From: Ichthyophis bannanicus
Lineage: Eukaryota > Chordata > Amphibia > Gymnophiona > Ichthyophiidae
Direction: 5' to 3'
DNA length: 64,000 bases
NCBI GenBank assembly: GCA_033557465.1
Contig: CM066033.1
Span: forward strand, 589,402,438 to 589,466,437
Shown here one piece after another: positions 49,746 to 59,264 of the stretch. Under the pieces are notes generated by a model. The model was not told the origin of the DNA, ran no database searches, and saw only the letters and a program-made list of their open reading frames with translations. Numbering within the stretch: the stretch's first letter is position 1; each line of letters opens with the position of its first letter. Both the position numbers and the translations under genes were made by a program.

Positions 49746-50765
49746 GGCATCCTTTGGAGGAAAGTCATACTGGAGGGCATCGTGCTCTTCAGCTCGAGGC
49801 TCCTCCTCGGCGTCCGCAGGGAAGGCTAAGGCTTTGGCCATGTCCCTCACGAAGTCCGAGAACCGGGTATCCTCCGGGGGGACCGTCTCCGAGGCTCGGA
49901 CTCCAGTGAGGCCGAAGGGACGCACCAGGTTCGGAAGGTGTCCAGGCACTCCTCGTCCTCCATCTCTCACGCTGACTCCTCCGAGGAGGAATCGAGCGGT
50001 TCCGGCCGTGTGGGTCTCGGTGCCACACCCCCCCCCCGACGACCTCCGCCCGCACGGGAGGTCAAGGGGGACCTTGACCGAGGATCGACTCAAGACTTCA
50101 TTGACTCGAAGATCGGCTCGGTCTCCGGGGTCGACTTGGACATCGAGGTCCCGGTGGTCGGGGCAGATGCACCGGTCATACCGGCGATCAGCACCCGCTG
50201 CTGTTCCATGAAGGCAGCCAAGCTGCTCTCCAAGGTCGTCAACCTGAGTCCAAGCTCAGGAGACTCAGCAGCCCCCGACTCGGGGCCCGGGACGTCGGCT
50301 CCCCTGGAGAAGAGTCCACTAGGACAACTACACTTACGTGACTCGGGCTCCACACGAGGTAACTTGGATGGTCTCTCAGACTCTGAAAGCCCGGGGCAGC
50401 GGTCAGGGCTACTCGATCTGGCCCTCGAGGGATCCAGGATCCTCCACCGATGCCTCCCTCGCGAGCTTCTTCTTCCTTCTGTGCTCCCAGGTGGGAGACT
50501 CCCTCTCACAGGAACCCCGACGGCGCTCGGGGTCAGACTCACGAGATGTCGAGGCCTCTGACGAAGTCCGGGCCCAGCCGGACGCGGAGTCAGAGAAAAT
50601 TCCCTCAAGTTGATGCTGACAGTTCTGAAGCGCCTTCAATGACATTTTGCCGCACGGGCCACAGGCCAGCGGGTCATGGTCGGGCTTGAGGCAACAGTCA
50701 TGTGTGTCGGTGAGAGATATAAGTTTCTTGCACCAATCACACTTTTTGAACCCGCTGGCAGCCAT
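49746..50765 (-). pseudogene. DIRS A1 gag, N-terminal part
   Basis: The start at 50765 gives MAASGFKKCDWCKKLISLTD. The Cys/His module is damaged: DCCLKPDHDPLAC lacks the three residues that include the second Cys of CLRCLG in the other copies. A Ser/Pro/Arg-rich linker follows with several frame changes, to the B junction at 49746. It continues at 32172. Confidence 0.7.
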
Positions 50766-50999
50766 CAGGGGAAAAAGGGCCCCTGCAAGGTCAAAAAGAC
50801 CGGCTGCCAGTGAAAACACAAAAAGAGCTCAAACGCTAGTCACGAAGGACAAAAAATGAAAATCAAAACTCCGGACTCGATACCGGTGTACCGAGCCCAG
50901 GCAAGAAAGGGAACCGGCGTTGAACCGGAACAGAAAAAGCCAAAATAGCTGAAAAAAAAATCTACTTTTCCCGGGTGACACAAACTCACGTCCGTTGGG

Positions 51000-51176
51000 C
51001 TCCACGGAAAAAGAAAGACTGAGAAAGATGGCACCTTGGGCGGGAAGGGGACCACACATGCCCGCTGCATTCCCAAAGGCTTTCTTTGAAAGCTGGGGAA
51101 ATGCTCCACACGGGGGCTCCATTGGTGCCGATGTCACCCATATGTGAGGACTGACTTCCTGCTTGGTCCTGGAGAA
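51000..51176. repeat. A1 right inverted terminal repeat
   Basis: AAGATGGCACC, GGGCGGGAAGG, GTGCCGATGTCACCCATATG and CTTGGTCCTGGAGAA, inverted relative to 27885-28060. The NRF1-like core seen in A3 has decayed here to ACACATGCCCGC. Confidence 0.8.
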
Positions 51177-51294
51177 TTACCAGTCCCGCTCCTCAGGAGT
51201 ACCGTGGGGGTCTCTTGTTTGCTCTCCAGCCTTCCAGCGCTGGAACCTGTGGGTGACCATGCTGAACACAGGACAGCTGTCATCTCAAGGAGAA
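51177..51294 (-). other. Short island of DIRS F between A1 and A4
   Basis: 118 bp with no similarity to A elements. Its ends fit the right junction of A1 and the left junction of A4, and its position inside the F boundaries makes it F gag or leader sequence by inference. Confidence 0.5.
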
Positions 51295-51559
51295 AGAGTA
51301 GTTACTCACCTGTAACAGGTGTTCTCCAGGAGCAGCAGGAATCAGTCCTCACATATGGGTGTCATCGGCGCCAATGAAGCCCCAGAGGAGCATTTCCCCA
51401 GCTTTCTATGAAAGCCTTTGGGAACGCAGGCATGCATGCGCGGTTCCCTTCCCGCCTAAAGGTGCCATCTTACCTCAGTCAAATGACATAGCTAAGAACA
51501 GCACACAAAAATGTAAAACAAACTATGTACAACTGCAACTCCAAGGGGAGGAGGGAAGG

Positions 51560-51660
51560 TTGTGAAGACTGATTCCTGCTGCTCCTGGAGAACACCTGTT
51601 ACAGGTGAGTAACTACTCTTTCTCCAGGACCAAGCAGGAAGTCAGTCCTCACATATGGTT
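51560..51660. repeat. A4 internal complementary region
   Basis: GACTGATTCCTGCTGCTCC to GGTGAGTAACTACTC then CTTTCTCCAGGACCAAGCAG, mirroring both A4 ends. Confidence 0.85.
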
Positions 51661-51795
51661 GACTCCCAAGCTCTGGGCTACCGAGGAACTCAGGCTGAAC
51701 AAGAGAACTCCCTCTAGGCTCAGCAGCAAAGAAAGGCTTTTCAAGGACACAACCTCCACCGGTAGCCCAACAGAGGGCAGGAGGGCAGGAGTTGC

Positions 51796-52870
51796 CTAAA
51801 CCTCAAAGAGATTCCGGAGTACTGCTTGGCCAAAAGCACTGTCCCTATGGGACTCCCTCTCCAGACAGTAATGGGCTGCAAAAGTCTGGCTTGAAGACCA
51901 AGTTGCAGCCCTGCAGATGTCTACCAAGGGCACAGAGCGGAGATGAGCCACTGAGGCAGCCATTGCCCTGACACGATGGGCCGTGACCCGACCCTGCAAA
52001 GGAAGGTCAGCCGCCTTGTAAGCCCAGGTGATACAGTCAGCCACCCAGATGGACAAGGTACGCTTGGACACAGCCAACCCCAACTTATTGGGGTCAAAGG
52101 ATACGAAGAGCTGAGTAGCCCTTCTATGCCTCTGTGTACGGTCAAGGTAGAAGGATAAGGCCTTTCTACAGTCCAGGGTATGCAGGACTGCTTCAGCCTG
52201 GCTTGCATGAGGCCTAGGGAAGAATGTTGGAAGAACCACCTCCTGATTGAGGTGGAAAGAGGAGACAACCTTTGGGAGGAACTTTGGATGAGTCCTAAGG
52301 ACTACCCTGTTCCTATAAATCCTGGTGTAAGGCCTATCACAGACCAGGGCCTGAAGCTCACTCACTCGCCTAGCCAAGGGCTATCAGGAAGAGTGTCTTC
52401 CAGGAGAGGAAGCGTAGTGGACAAGTAGCCATCGGCTCAAAAGGTGGGCGAGTCAGTTGCTGCAAGACCACATTCAGCTCCCACTCAGGGGCAGGAGGAC
52501 GGATTGGAGGCTTGAGCAAAAGCAAGCGCCTGAGAAAGCGGGACACCAAGGGGTGACCTGACAGAGAATGTCCCTCCACCAGTGAGTGGTGAGCTGCTAG
52601 AGCTGAGAGGTGGACCCTAACAGAATTGGACTTAATTCCCTGATTTGATAAGTGCAGTAAGTACTGAAGCACTACTGGCACAGTACAGGAGAAAGGATCC
52701 TCTGTATGTAGCTGACACCACACAGAAAACCTTTTCCATTTAAGAGCATAGGTTTTCCTAGTGGACTTTTTCCTAGAGGCTAGAACAACCTCTTCAACTT
52801 CCTGAGGTAGGCCCCAGGGAGCCAAGACTACCCTTGCAGCTTCCAGGCCATCAAATTGAGAGCTTTGAGA
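51796..52870 (-). pseudogene. DIRS A4 tyrosine recombinase
   Basis: The N-terminal part is open from about 52870 (FDGLEAARVVLAP, STRKTYALKWKRF) to LIALG and a stop near 52370. About five bases are missing before ARRVSELQAL, shifting the frame. The catalytic part is an open 193-codon frame: ARRVSELQAL, LAVSKRTLSIWV, AHRVRAMAAS (HxxR), FAAHYCL (Tyr), ending NLFEV at 51796. Confidence 0.83.
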
Positions 52871-54744
52871 TTGGGGTGCAGAAGGGAACCCTGCTCCTGT
52901 GAGAGAAGGTCGGGTTGCAACCCAGAGGCAGTGGGGGATCCACCGCCAGTTGAAGTAGAAGTGGAAACCAAGGCTGTCTTGGCCACCTGGGAGCCACCAG
53001 CAGGACCGAGGCCTTGTCCTGAAGAATTTTGAAGAGAGTTCGAGCCACCAAGGGCGTGGGAGGAAACGCATACAGGAGGCGCTGAGACCATGAAATCAGA
53101 AAAGCATCTGCTGCTATTCTCAGGGGATGCGGTTGCCTGGAGCAGAACTTTGGCAGTTGCTTGTTCATTGGGCTGGCAAAGAGATCCACCAAAGGGAGAC
53201 CCCATTTTATGAAGATCTTCTGAACTACTGAAGGATGCAGCTGTCACTCATGGGGCTGCAGAATCCTGCTTAATCTGTCGGCCAGGTAGTTGTCCTGGCC
53301 TGGAAGGTATACAGCCTTGAGGAGCATGTTGTGCTTGAGGGCAAATGAACAAAGGTCCTGAGCCTCCCGACAAAGGATCCTGGACCCAGTTCTGCCCTGT
53401 TTGTTCACATAAAACATGGCTACCTGGTTGTCTGTCTGAACCAGGACAGATTGATGAGCCAGGGCAGGAGAGAAAGCTTTGAGTGCTAATCGAATAGCTC
53501 TGAGCTCGAGGAGATTGATCTGCTGTGCAGCTTCCCAAGGAGACCACAGGCCCTGGGTGCACTTGCCTAGACAATGAGCTCCCCAGCCCTGCAGGGAGGC
53601 GTCTGTGGTCAGTACTACCATGTATCCAGGAATCTGAAAAGGCACCCCCTTTAGAAGATTGGGTGGGTGCAGCCACCAGTTGAGGGAGTGCAGAAATTGT
53701 CTGGACACCCTTATCCTGTCTCTGAGGCTGCCTGTGGCTTGTGACCACTGAGTCCGAAGGCACCACTGTGCAGGCCTCATATGGAACCTGGCATTGGGGG
53801 TCACATGTACTGTCGAAGCCATGTGGCCAAGCAGCCTCAGGCAGAGTCTGGCGGAGACCACTGACCCTCTGAGAAACTGATTTGCTAATTCCATCAGTCT
53901 TTGGGCCCTGTTTGCTGGCAAGAATGCCTTTGCCAGGACAGAGTCCAGCCTTGCCCCTATGAACTCCAAGTTCTGGGAGGCGAGCAAAGTGGACTTTGCG
54001 AAGTTTATGACAAATCCCAGGCCTTGAAGAAGAGCAATAGTCCTGAGGGTGGCCTGTCGGGCCTCCTGTCATGTCTGACCTCGGATGAGCCAGTTGTCCA
54101 GATAGGGGAAGACAAAGATTCCCTAATTTCTCAGGTAGGCCGCCACCACTGCCAGGCATTCGGTAAAGACCCTGGGAGCGGAGGTGAGGCCGAAAGGCAG
54201 CACTCTGTACTGATAATGGTTTCCTCCCACAATGAACCTGAGGTACTTTCTGTGGTCTGGATGAATGAGGATGTGAGTGTACGCATCCTTTAGATCTAAG
54301 GAGCATAGCCAATCTCCCTGCTGGAGGTAGGGCAGAAGTGTTCCAAGAGTAAGCATCTTGAACTTTTCTTTCTCGAGGAACTTGTTGAGGTTCCTGAGGT
54401 CCAGAATTGGTCGAAGGCCACCAGTTCTTTTGGGTACCAGGAAATACCTGGAGTAGAATCCGTGACCTTGCAAGTGGGGAGGCACAGGCTCCACCGCCCT
54501 GTCCACCTTGAAGCTCTTGAAGGAGAAGGTCTGTGTGCAGGGGAGGCCTTGGAGGCTCCCCTGGAAAGTAAGGAGGAGGCAGTTGGTGAAAATGCAGTGC
54601 ATAGCCTCTGCGGACTATGTCCAACATCCAACTGTCCCCGGTGATAAGGGGCCACTGGTGGGCAAAGAGGGCGAGGCGACCTCCTGTGCAGGGTTGGGAG
54701 AGCAGGGACGGAGAGGCTACGCTCAAGGAGTCAAAAAACCCCAC
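52828..54744 (-). pseudogene. DIRS A4 pol: RT, RNase H, methyltransferase-like
   Basis: RT: FLVPKRTGGLRPILDLRNLN, CSLDLKDAYTHILIHPDHRK, YQYRVLPFGLTSAPRVFTE (54460-54140); the catalytic box follows a stop at 54123. RNase H: VLTTDASLQGWGAH, LLELRAIRLAL, VLVQTDNQVAMFYVNKQGR, NYLADRLSR (open 53987-53244). MTase-like: VDLFASPMN, DAFLISW, YAFPPTPL. Tail HPNLKALNLMAWKLQG then stop at 52828. Frame changes near 54130, 53990 and 53240. Confidence 0.82.
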
Positions 54745-56642
54745 CCTGCTGAGTGGGGAGCAGGGGCCGGAGGCTTGGGGGTCCTTCTGCCTATAGGGCC
54801 CATTACCCTGCGCCTTGGCTTGCTGACCCTGAGGAGCAGCTTGGGCAGCCTGATATTGAGGGTTCTATTTGTAGGCAGTGCCCTTCCTCGGGTAAAAGGG
54901 CTTTTTACCCGAGCCCTTCTTTTTATGAGAAGGGGCAGAGGTCTTCCTAGACAGCCTTGTCCGGGTAAGGTGCTCTGTTTCGAGCTGAGCAGCCTTCTTG
55001 GTCACGGGCTTGCCAAAAAGGATTTCACCTCGGCAAGGGACATCGACCAACTTGTCCTGAACCCATGGCTCGAGGTCCGATGACTGCAGCCACGCCTGGC
55101 GTCGAGCCGCGATGCCAGCTACCGCAACTCGGGCCGAAGCCTCCTAGCCATCGAGGCGGCGCGGGACATGAACTTCGAGCAGTCCCGAATCCCCAAGGAC
55201 AAGGACTTAAATCTCTGCAAAGGTTCCCCGGAGAGACCAGCAGAGAACCCGGCCAACTCCTTGGCCAGGTCCCGCAAGTACATACCCATGTACAGCTGGT
55301 ACGACTGGACACAGCAAGCAAGCATCGAGCCCTGGAAGCACTTTCTACCGACGCCATCAAGGTTTCGGGCCTCCCGGCCAGGGGGCACCGCGGAGTGCAT
55401 CTTCTGGCTCTTCAGACGATGCATGGCCGATTCCACAACCATAGAATGGTGTGGTAGCTGTGCCTTCTGAAAACCAGGGCTCTTCCGGAGTCGATAAATC
55501 GAGTCGACTCGCTTGCTCAGAACCGGCGCCGAGGCCGGTGCCTCCCACATACGGAAGAGGAGCCGTTCCAGCATTGGAGGAACCGGGACAGTAAAGGCCT
55601 CCTTCGGAGGAGAGTCATACTGCAGCGCCTCGAGCTCTTTGGCTCGAGGTTCTTCCTCGGGGTCCGCCGGAATAGCCAAGGCAGTGGCCATATCCCGGAC
55701 GAACTCCGAGAACCAAGTATCCTCCGGAGGGGATCTACTACGGGGCTCAGACTGCGGTGAGTCCGATGGGACGCACCGAGTCTTGAACGTATCGGGAGAC
55801 TCTTCGTCCTCCGTCTCCCAGGCGGACTCGTCCGAGGAAGAGTCAGGGTCCGACCCCGCGGGGCCCTGGAGCACCCGCCCCGACGCCGGAGGCACCGGCG
55901 TCGATGCCCTCGGTCCCAAACGGGAGGTCGAGAGAGACGGCGACCGAGGTCAACTTCGAGCCATGATGGACTCGAGTATCGGCTCGGTCTCCGGGGTCGA
56001 CTTCGAAGTCGATGTCCCGGTGGTCGGGGCAGATGCGCCAGACAGGCTGGCCATCAGTGCCCGCAGTCTGCTCTCCAAGGCTGTCATCCTGAGACTCAGC
56101 TTGGGAGATGCAGCAGCCACCGACTCGGGCCACGGCAGCGCCGGGCCCGACGTTGGCTCTCTGGGAGGAGAGTCTTCGAGGACTACGGGGCTTACGTGTC
56201 CAGCAGACTCCAGCTACACGTGAGGAACTTTGGCAGGCTTCGCTTCTTCCACGGGCCCAGGGGTTCCACGGTCGGGGGTCTTAGACCTGGCCCTCGAGGA
56301 GCCAGGGACCTCCTCCGACGATGCCCTCGCGAGCCGCTTCTTCCTCTTCCGTTCCCGGTCGGGGGACCCCCTGTCCGAGGAGCTTCGATGGCGCTCAGGA
56401 TCGGAATCCCGAGATGTCGAGGCCTCAGACGAGGTCCGGGCCCGGCCGGAGGCTGAGTCCAAGAAAAGCCTTTCGTTCTGCTGCTGGCGACTTCGGAGTG
56501 CCTTGGAAGACATCTTCCCATATGGCCCGCACGACTTAGGGTCGTGATCAGGACCGAGGCACCGAAGGCAGCAGTCATTTGTGTCGGTGAGAGACATTAA
56601 TTTCTTACACCGATCACACTTTTTAAAACCACTGGAAGCCAT
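54730..56642 (-). pseudogene. DIRS A4 gag
   Basis: The start at 56642 gives MASSGFKKCDRCKKLMSLTD, with CDRC, DCCLRCLGPDHD and a final C. Open to a stop at 56214 after VEEAKPAKVPHV; then 55919-55119 in frame through VPPMLERLLFRMWEA, HHSMVVESAMHRLKSQK and CFQGSMLACCVQSYQLY to ASMARRLRPEL. The tail CRGEILFGKPV (near 55030) ends with a basic Gln-rich stretch. At least three frame changes. Confidence 0.75.
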
Positions 56643-57306
56643 CGGGGAAAAAAAGAGTCCCCGCGAGGTCAAAGGACCGGCCTTCCAGGGAAAATGGAAA
56701 AAAGGACGCGAATGCCAGCCACGAAGGGCAAAAACCGAAAAGAAGAATAGGGCTCGATACCGGTGTACCAAACCCGGCGGGAGGGGAAACTGGCGTCGAA
56801 CCGGGAGAAAAAACAGCGAGTATCGCCGAAAAAAATCAACTTTTATCCGGGATGACAGGACACACGTCTGGTGGGCTTCTCGGAAAAAAAGAGACTGAGG
56901 TAAGATGGCACCTTTAGGCGGGAAGGGAACCGCACATGCGTGCCTGCATTCCCAAAGGCTTTCATAGAAAGCTGGGGAAATGCTCCGCTGGGGCTTCATC
57001 GGCGCCGATGACACCCATATGTGAGGACTGACTTCCTGCTTGGTCCTGGAGAATGGATAAACCCAAACTCCAAGTAAACGTTGGGCCAAAGGTGTCAATC
57101 ATACAGGCCACAAGACCGTGATTTGGGCCAGGGGAGACAGACCTATTTGAACTGCTGCATCAGTCCATACAGCTTGCCAACTGCTGGAGGCAGACAATAC
57201 TGATGCACCAAAGTATATACTAGTAATGTCATCACTGAAAGATGCTCTGGTCTGCCTCCACCTGCTGCATAACACTCATTTGGACAGGTCTAGCAGGATA
57301 AGTAAT

Positions 57307-57862
57307 ACAAAAATTAATGTAAAAAATGTGCATGCACTAATCAAAAAGCCTCACTTTTTTACTTCCTGTATAACTGGCTGGTTTCTCAAATCAATACCCA
57401 GCACCCAATTCCTCCCACCACAAACACTATGCCCCACTCCTATTACCCTCTTTGTTGATCACAATAGAAAATCAGCCCAACACCACCAAAGTGTACTTGG
57501 CCCATGGTACTCTTCAGCCAAATCCACAACTATTCCTCAGCTTTCCCAAACAAAATCAATCAGTGCCTCAAGGAGCGGTACCTTGTATCATAGAGGAGAA
57601 AAAAATCCCTAGAGAAGTTGAGGCAGCACTATGGGGCATGGAAAAAAACCAACAGGCTCTGCCTGATTTACTTAATTAGAAAGGCACTAGAGGTATTTGC
57701 ACAGGATATAGGGAAGGAGACAAAGGCACCACATTCACAAGCAAACAGTGAAGATAAGTGGTGATGCCGCTTCTGGAGTGGAACCTTTTCTCCTTGGCCA
57801 GTGAACCTAGCAGTCTCAATCAAAGAGCAAGGAGTGGAGGGAGGACTGGAGTCTGCTGGCGG
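57307..57862. other. Unique intronic sequence, no feature recognised
   Basis: AT-rich intron right of DIRS F. Short ORFs (57226-57612, 57452-57679) have no recognisable domain and I regard them as chance. Confidence 0.5.
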
Positions 57863-57870
57863 TCTCATGG

Positions 57871-58047
57871 GAGGGCCGGCCCAACTATTAGACAAACTAG
57901 GTGGTCATCTAGGGTGACAGCTTCTAAGGGGTGTCGAAGAGCAGGGCATTCAAAACTAAACAACAGATTCTGACAGCCAGGGAGAGCATAAGGCTTAAAG
58001 TTTGCCTGGGACATTAACACCTTGAATTAACTCTGGGGCCGGTCCTG
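57871..58047. mobile_element. hAT-like MITE
   Basis: About 177 bp with ends GAGGGCCGGCCC and GGGGCCGGTCCTG, imperfect inverted repeats of the CAGGGCCGGCC type common in hAT elements. Flanking 8-mers TCTCATGG and TATCATGT match at six of eight positions. The inner CTAGGTGGTCATCTAGGGTG also resembles known short hAT-type repeats. Non-coding. Confidence 0.5.
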
Positions 58048-58484
58048 TATCATGTAATCTCTCAAGCAGTCTCCCTCACTTACACTTCACTTTCATGCTA
58101 GGAAGCTCTTTGTGGCCTTTCTTTCATAGGCTGCTTACTCGCCTTCCTGTTCTGCTTGCAGTGTAGAAAGCAACTAAAGAACAAATTGGTTCTGCAAGTG
58201 CACTTGCTGCTTAGCCCAAAGTACATTTGCTATCCTATCATATCCTAGTTCTTAAAAGCAGAAGCAACCTTGTGGAGAGTAGTGCATGCTGCAGATGCAC
58301 AACAGGGACAGGATTATGATTAGACTAGTGCCTTCTTAAGGCAGCGCAGACCAGTTAAGGTATCAGACTCTGAGCAACAGGCACATTCTGGCACAAGTAC
58401 TAGGGATTGCTATCTCATCCTATATATCTTGCATTGGAAAGCAAATTCAGAAATGGAAAACAAAAGACTGTGCTAAAATCTTAC
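58048..58484. other. Unique intron immediately after the MAP3K4 donor
   Basis: Intron start in gene sense. Only the GTAAGA donor at its right edge is recognisable. Confidence 0.5.
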
Positions 58485-58676
58485 CAATTTTATTTCCTCT
58501 CTGCCATTTGAAGGTAACCTTTCGTAAGCCGACATGCATGATGTTATCGTATGACTTAGGAGTGTCACAGACTTGACCGATGATATTCTTCCTTCTCATG
58601 TTCCGGTACCTCTCTTGCTCAAACATCCGCACTGATTTCTGGATCGCATCCATAGGTCCATGTTTAGAAGCTGTGT
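58485..58676 (-). CDS. MAP3K4: MAP3K4 exon, N-terminal edge of the kinase domain
   Basis: Minus-strand exon of 192 bp. It is preceded by a pyrimidine-rich acceptor ending TTTTCAG and followed by a GTAAGA donor. It is phase 1 at both ends. The translation contains KSVRMFEQERYR, RRKNIIGQVCDTPKSYDN and LRKVTFKWQRGNKIG, which I recognise as MEKK4/MAP3K4 sequence just before and entering the protein kinase domain. MAP3K4 is a cytoplasmic MAP3K acting upstream of the p38 and JNK pathways. The last codon is split (G|GT) inside the first glycine of the GxGxxG ATP loop and is completed by the exon at 5754-5824. No stop or frameshift is present, unlike every transposon ORF nearby. The exon boundaries are read directly; the gene identity is from family knowledge and is strong. 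Confidence 0.88.
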
Positions 58677-59264
58677 CTGAAAAGAGAATTGTGCATGGAT
58701 CTTTGCTTCAAAAATTGTGTGATCTATCTAGCAAATGCAGGAGAAAGGGTAGATACTCATCTGTAGCAGGTGTTCTCTGTGGACATCAGGAATAAGTCCT
58801 TACGTATGGGTGATGTCCCTGACGCAGCCCCGCACGGGAATGCTCCCCAGCTTCTACTGGAAGCTTTTGGGAGGCTCCACAGCACCTGCATGTCTCCTTC
58901 ACACCTGCCGTCACAGCGCCATCTTGAATCAGTCTGATAACATAGCTGTAGCCAAAGACAACACCTCGGGGAGATGGGAGGGTTGTGAGGACTTATTCCT
59001 GCTGTCCACAGAGAACACCTGCTACAAACAAGTAATTACCTTTTCTCCATGGACAAGCAGGAATGAGTCCTCACATATGGGACTCCCAAGCTACAGGCTA
59101 CTGAGGAGGCCATCAAGTGCCCAAAAAGGGACAAATTTAACTGCGGCATGGCAACAGGCCTTAATGGTCCAGGGACTAACTAAATACAATGGCAGTGATT
59201 CTCTCCCCCCCCCCCACATTTTTTTTTTGGCATCCTGAACAGAATAGAATGGGTCTAGAGGGGA

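Larger units (their letters stand above)
27869..51176 (-). mobile_element. DIRS copy A1, interrupted by DIRS B
   Basis: Left end AGAGTAGTTACTCACCTG at 27869 and right end TTGGTCCTGGAGAA at 51176. Own sequence is 27869-32172 and 49746-51176 (about 5.7 kb). Removing B joins CAGTAAA at 32172 to GGCATCCTTTGG at 49746, reconstituting gag sequence as seen at the same place in A4 (CAGTAAAGGCCTCC). It is inserted in DIRS F with no target duplication. Confidence 0.88.
51295..57053 (-). mobile_element. DIRS copy A4, uninterrupted
   Basis: 5.76-kb A-subfamily element with no secondary insertion: left end AGAGTAGTTACTCACCTG, ICR about 51565-51655, recombinase, pol, gag, right ITR to CTTGGTCCTGGAGAA at 57053. 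Removing it joins CAAGGAGAA to TGGATAAACC with no duplication. It gives the reference A length; all three genes have frame damage. Confidence 0.9.
18106..57306 (-). mobile_element. DIRS F: old outer host of the whole nest
   Basis: The left end (TTTTACATACCTGCT, then CCTGCTAGATTAGTCTGGAC and GTGGAGGCAGACCACAGCAG at 18106-18210) is matched in inverted orientation at 57170-57306 (CTGGTCTGCCTCCACCTGCT, then CAGGTCTAGCAGGATAAGTA). Own sequence survives as 18106-21876, about 27536-27868, 51177-51294 and 57054-57306, roughly 4.5 kb. Between these lie an L1-type element and DIRS A1 and A4. It is a different subfamily from A, B and C and is heavily decayed. Exact end bases are uncertain by several nucleotides. 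Confidence 0.75.
5825..58484 (-). other. MAP3K4: 52.66-kb phase-1 MAP3K4 intron
   Basis: The intron is bounded by the donor below 58485 and the acceptor above 5824. It interrupts the first glycine codon of the kinase GxGxxG loop. Almost all of it is retrotransposon: a Penelope-like element at 6.6-17.9 kb and a nested DIRS complex at 18.1-57.3 kb. Original unique intron sequence appears limited to about 5825-6598, 17937-18105 and 57307-58484, roughly 2.1 kb in total. I see no other exon inside, but a diverged alternative exon cannot be excluded by eye. Confidence 0.8.

Noticed and set aside
27869..51176. Target-site duplications around DIRS elements
   Set aside because: Short matches such as GCAT next to B disappear when the empty site is rebuilt from related copies; the insertions are clean.
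57226..57679. Small plus-strand ORFs near the right end of F
   Set aside because: No domain, low-complexity composition and no relation to MAP3K4.
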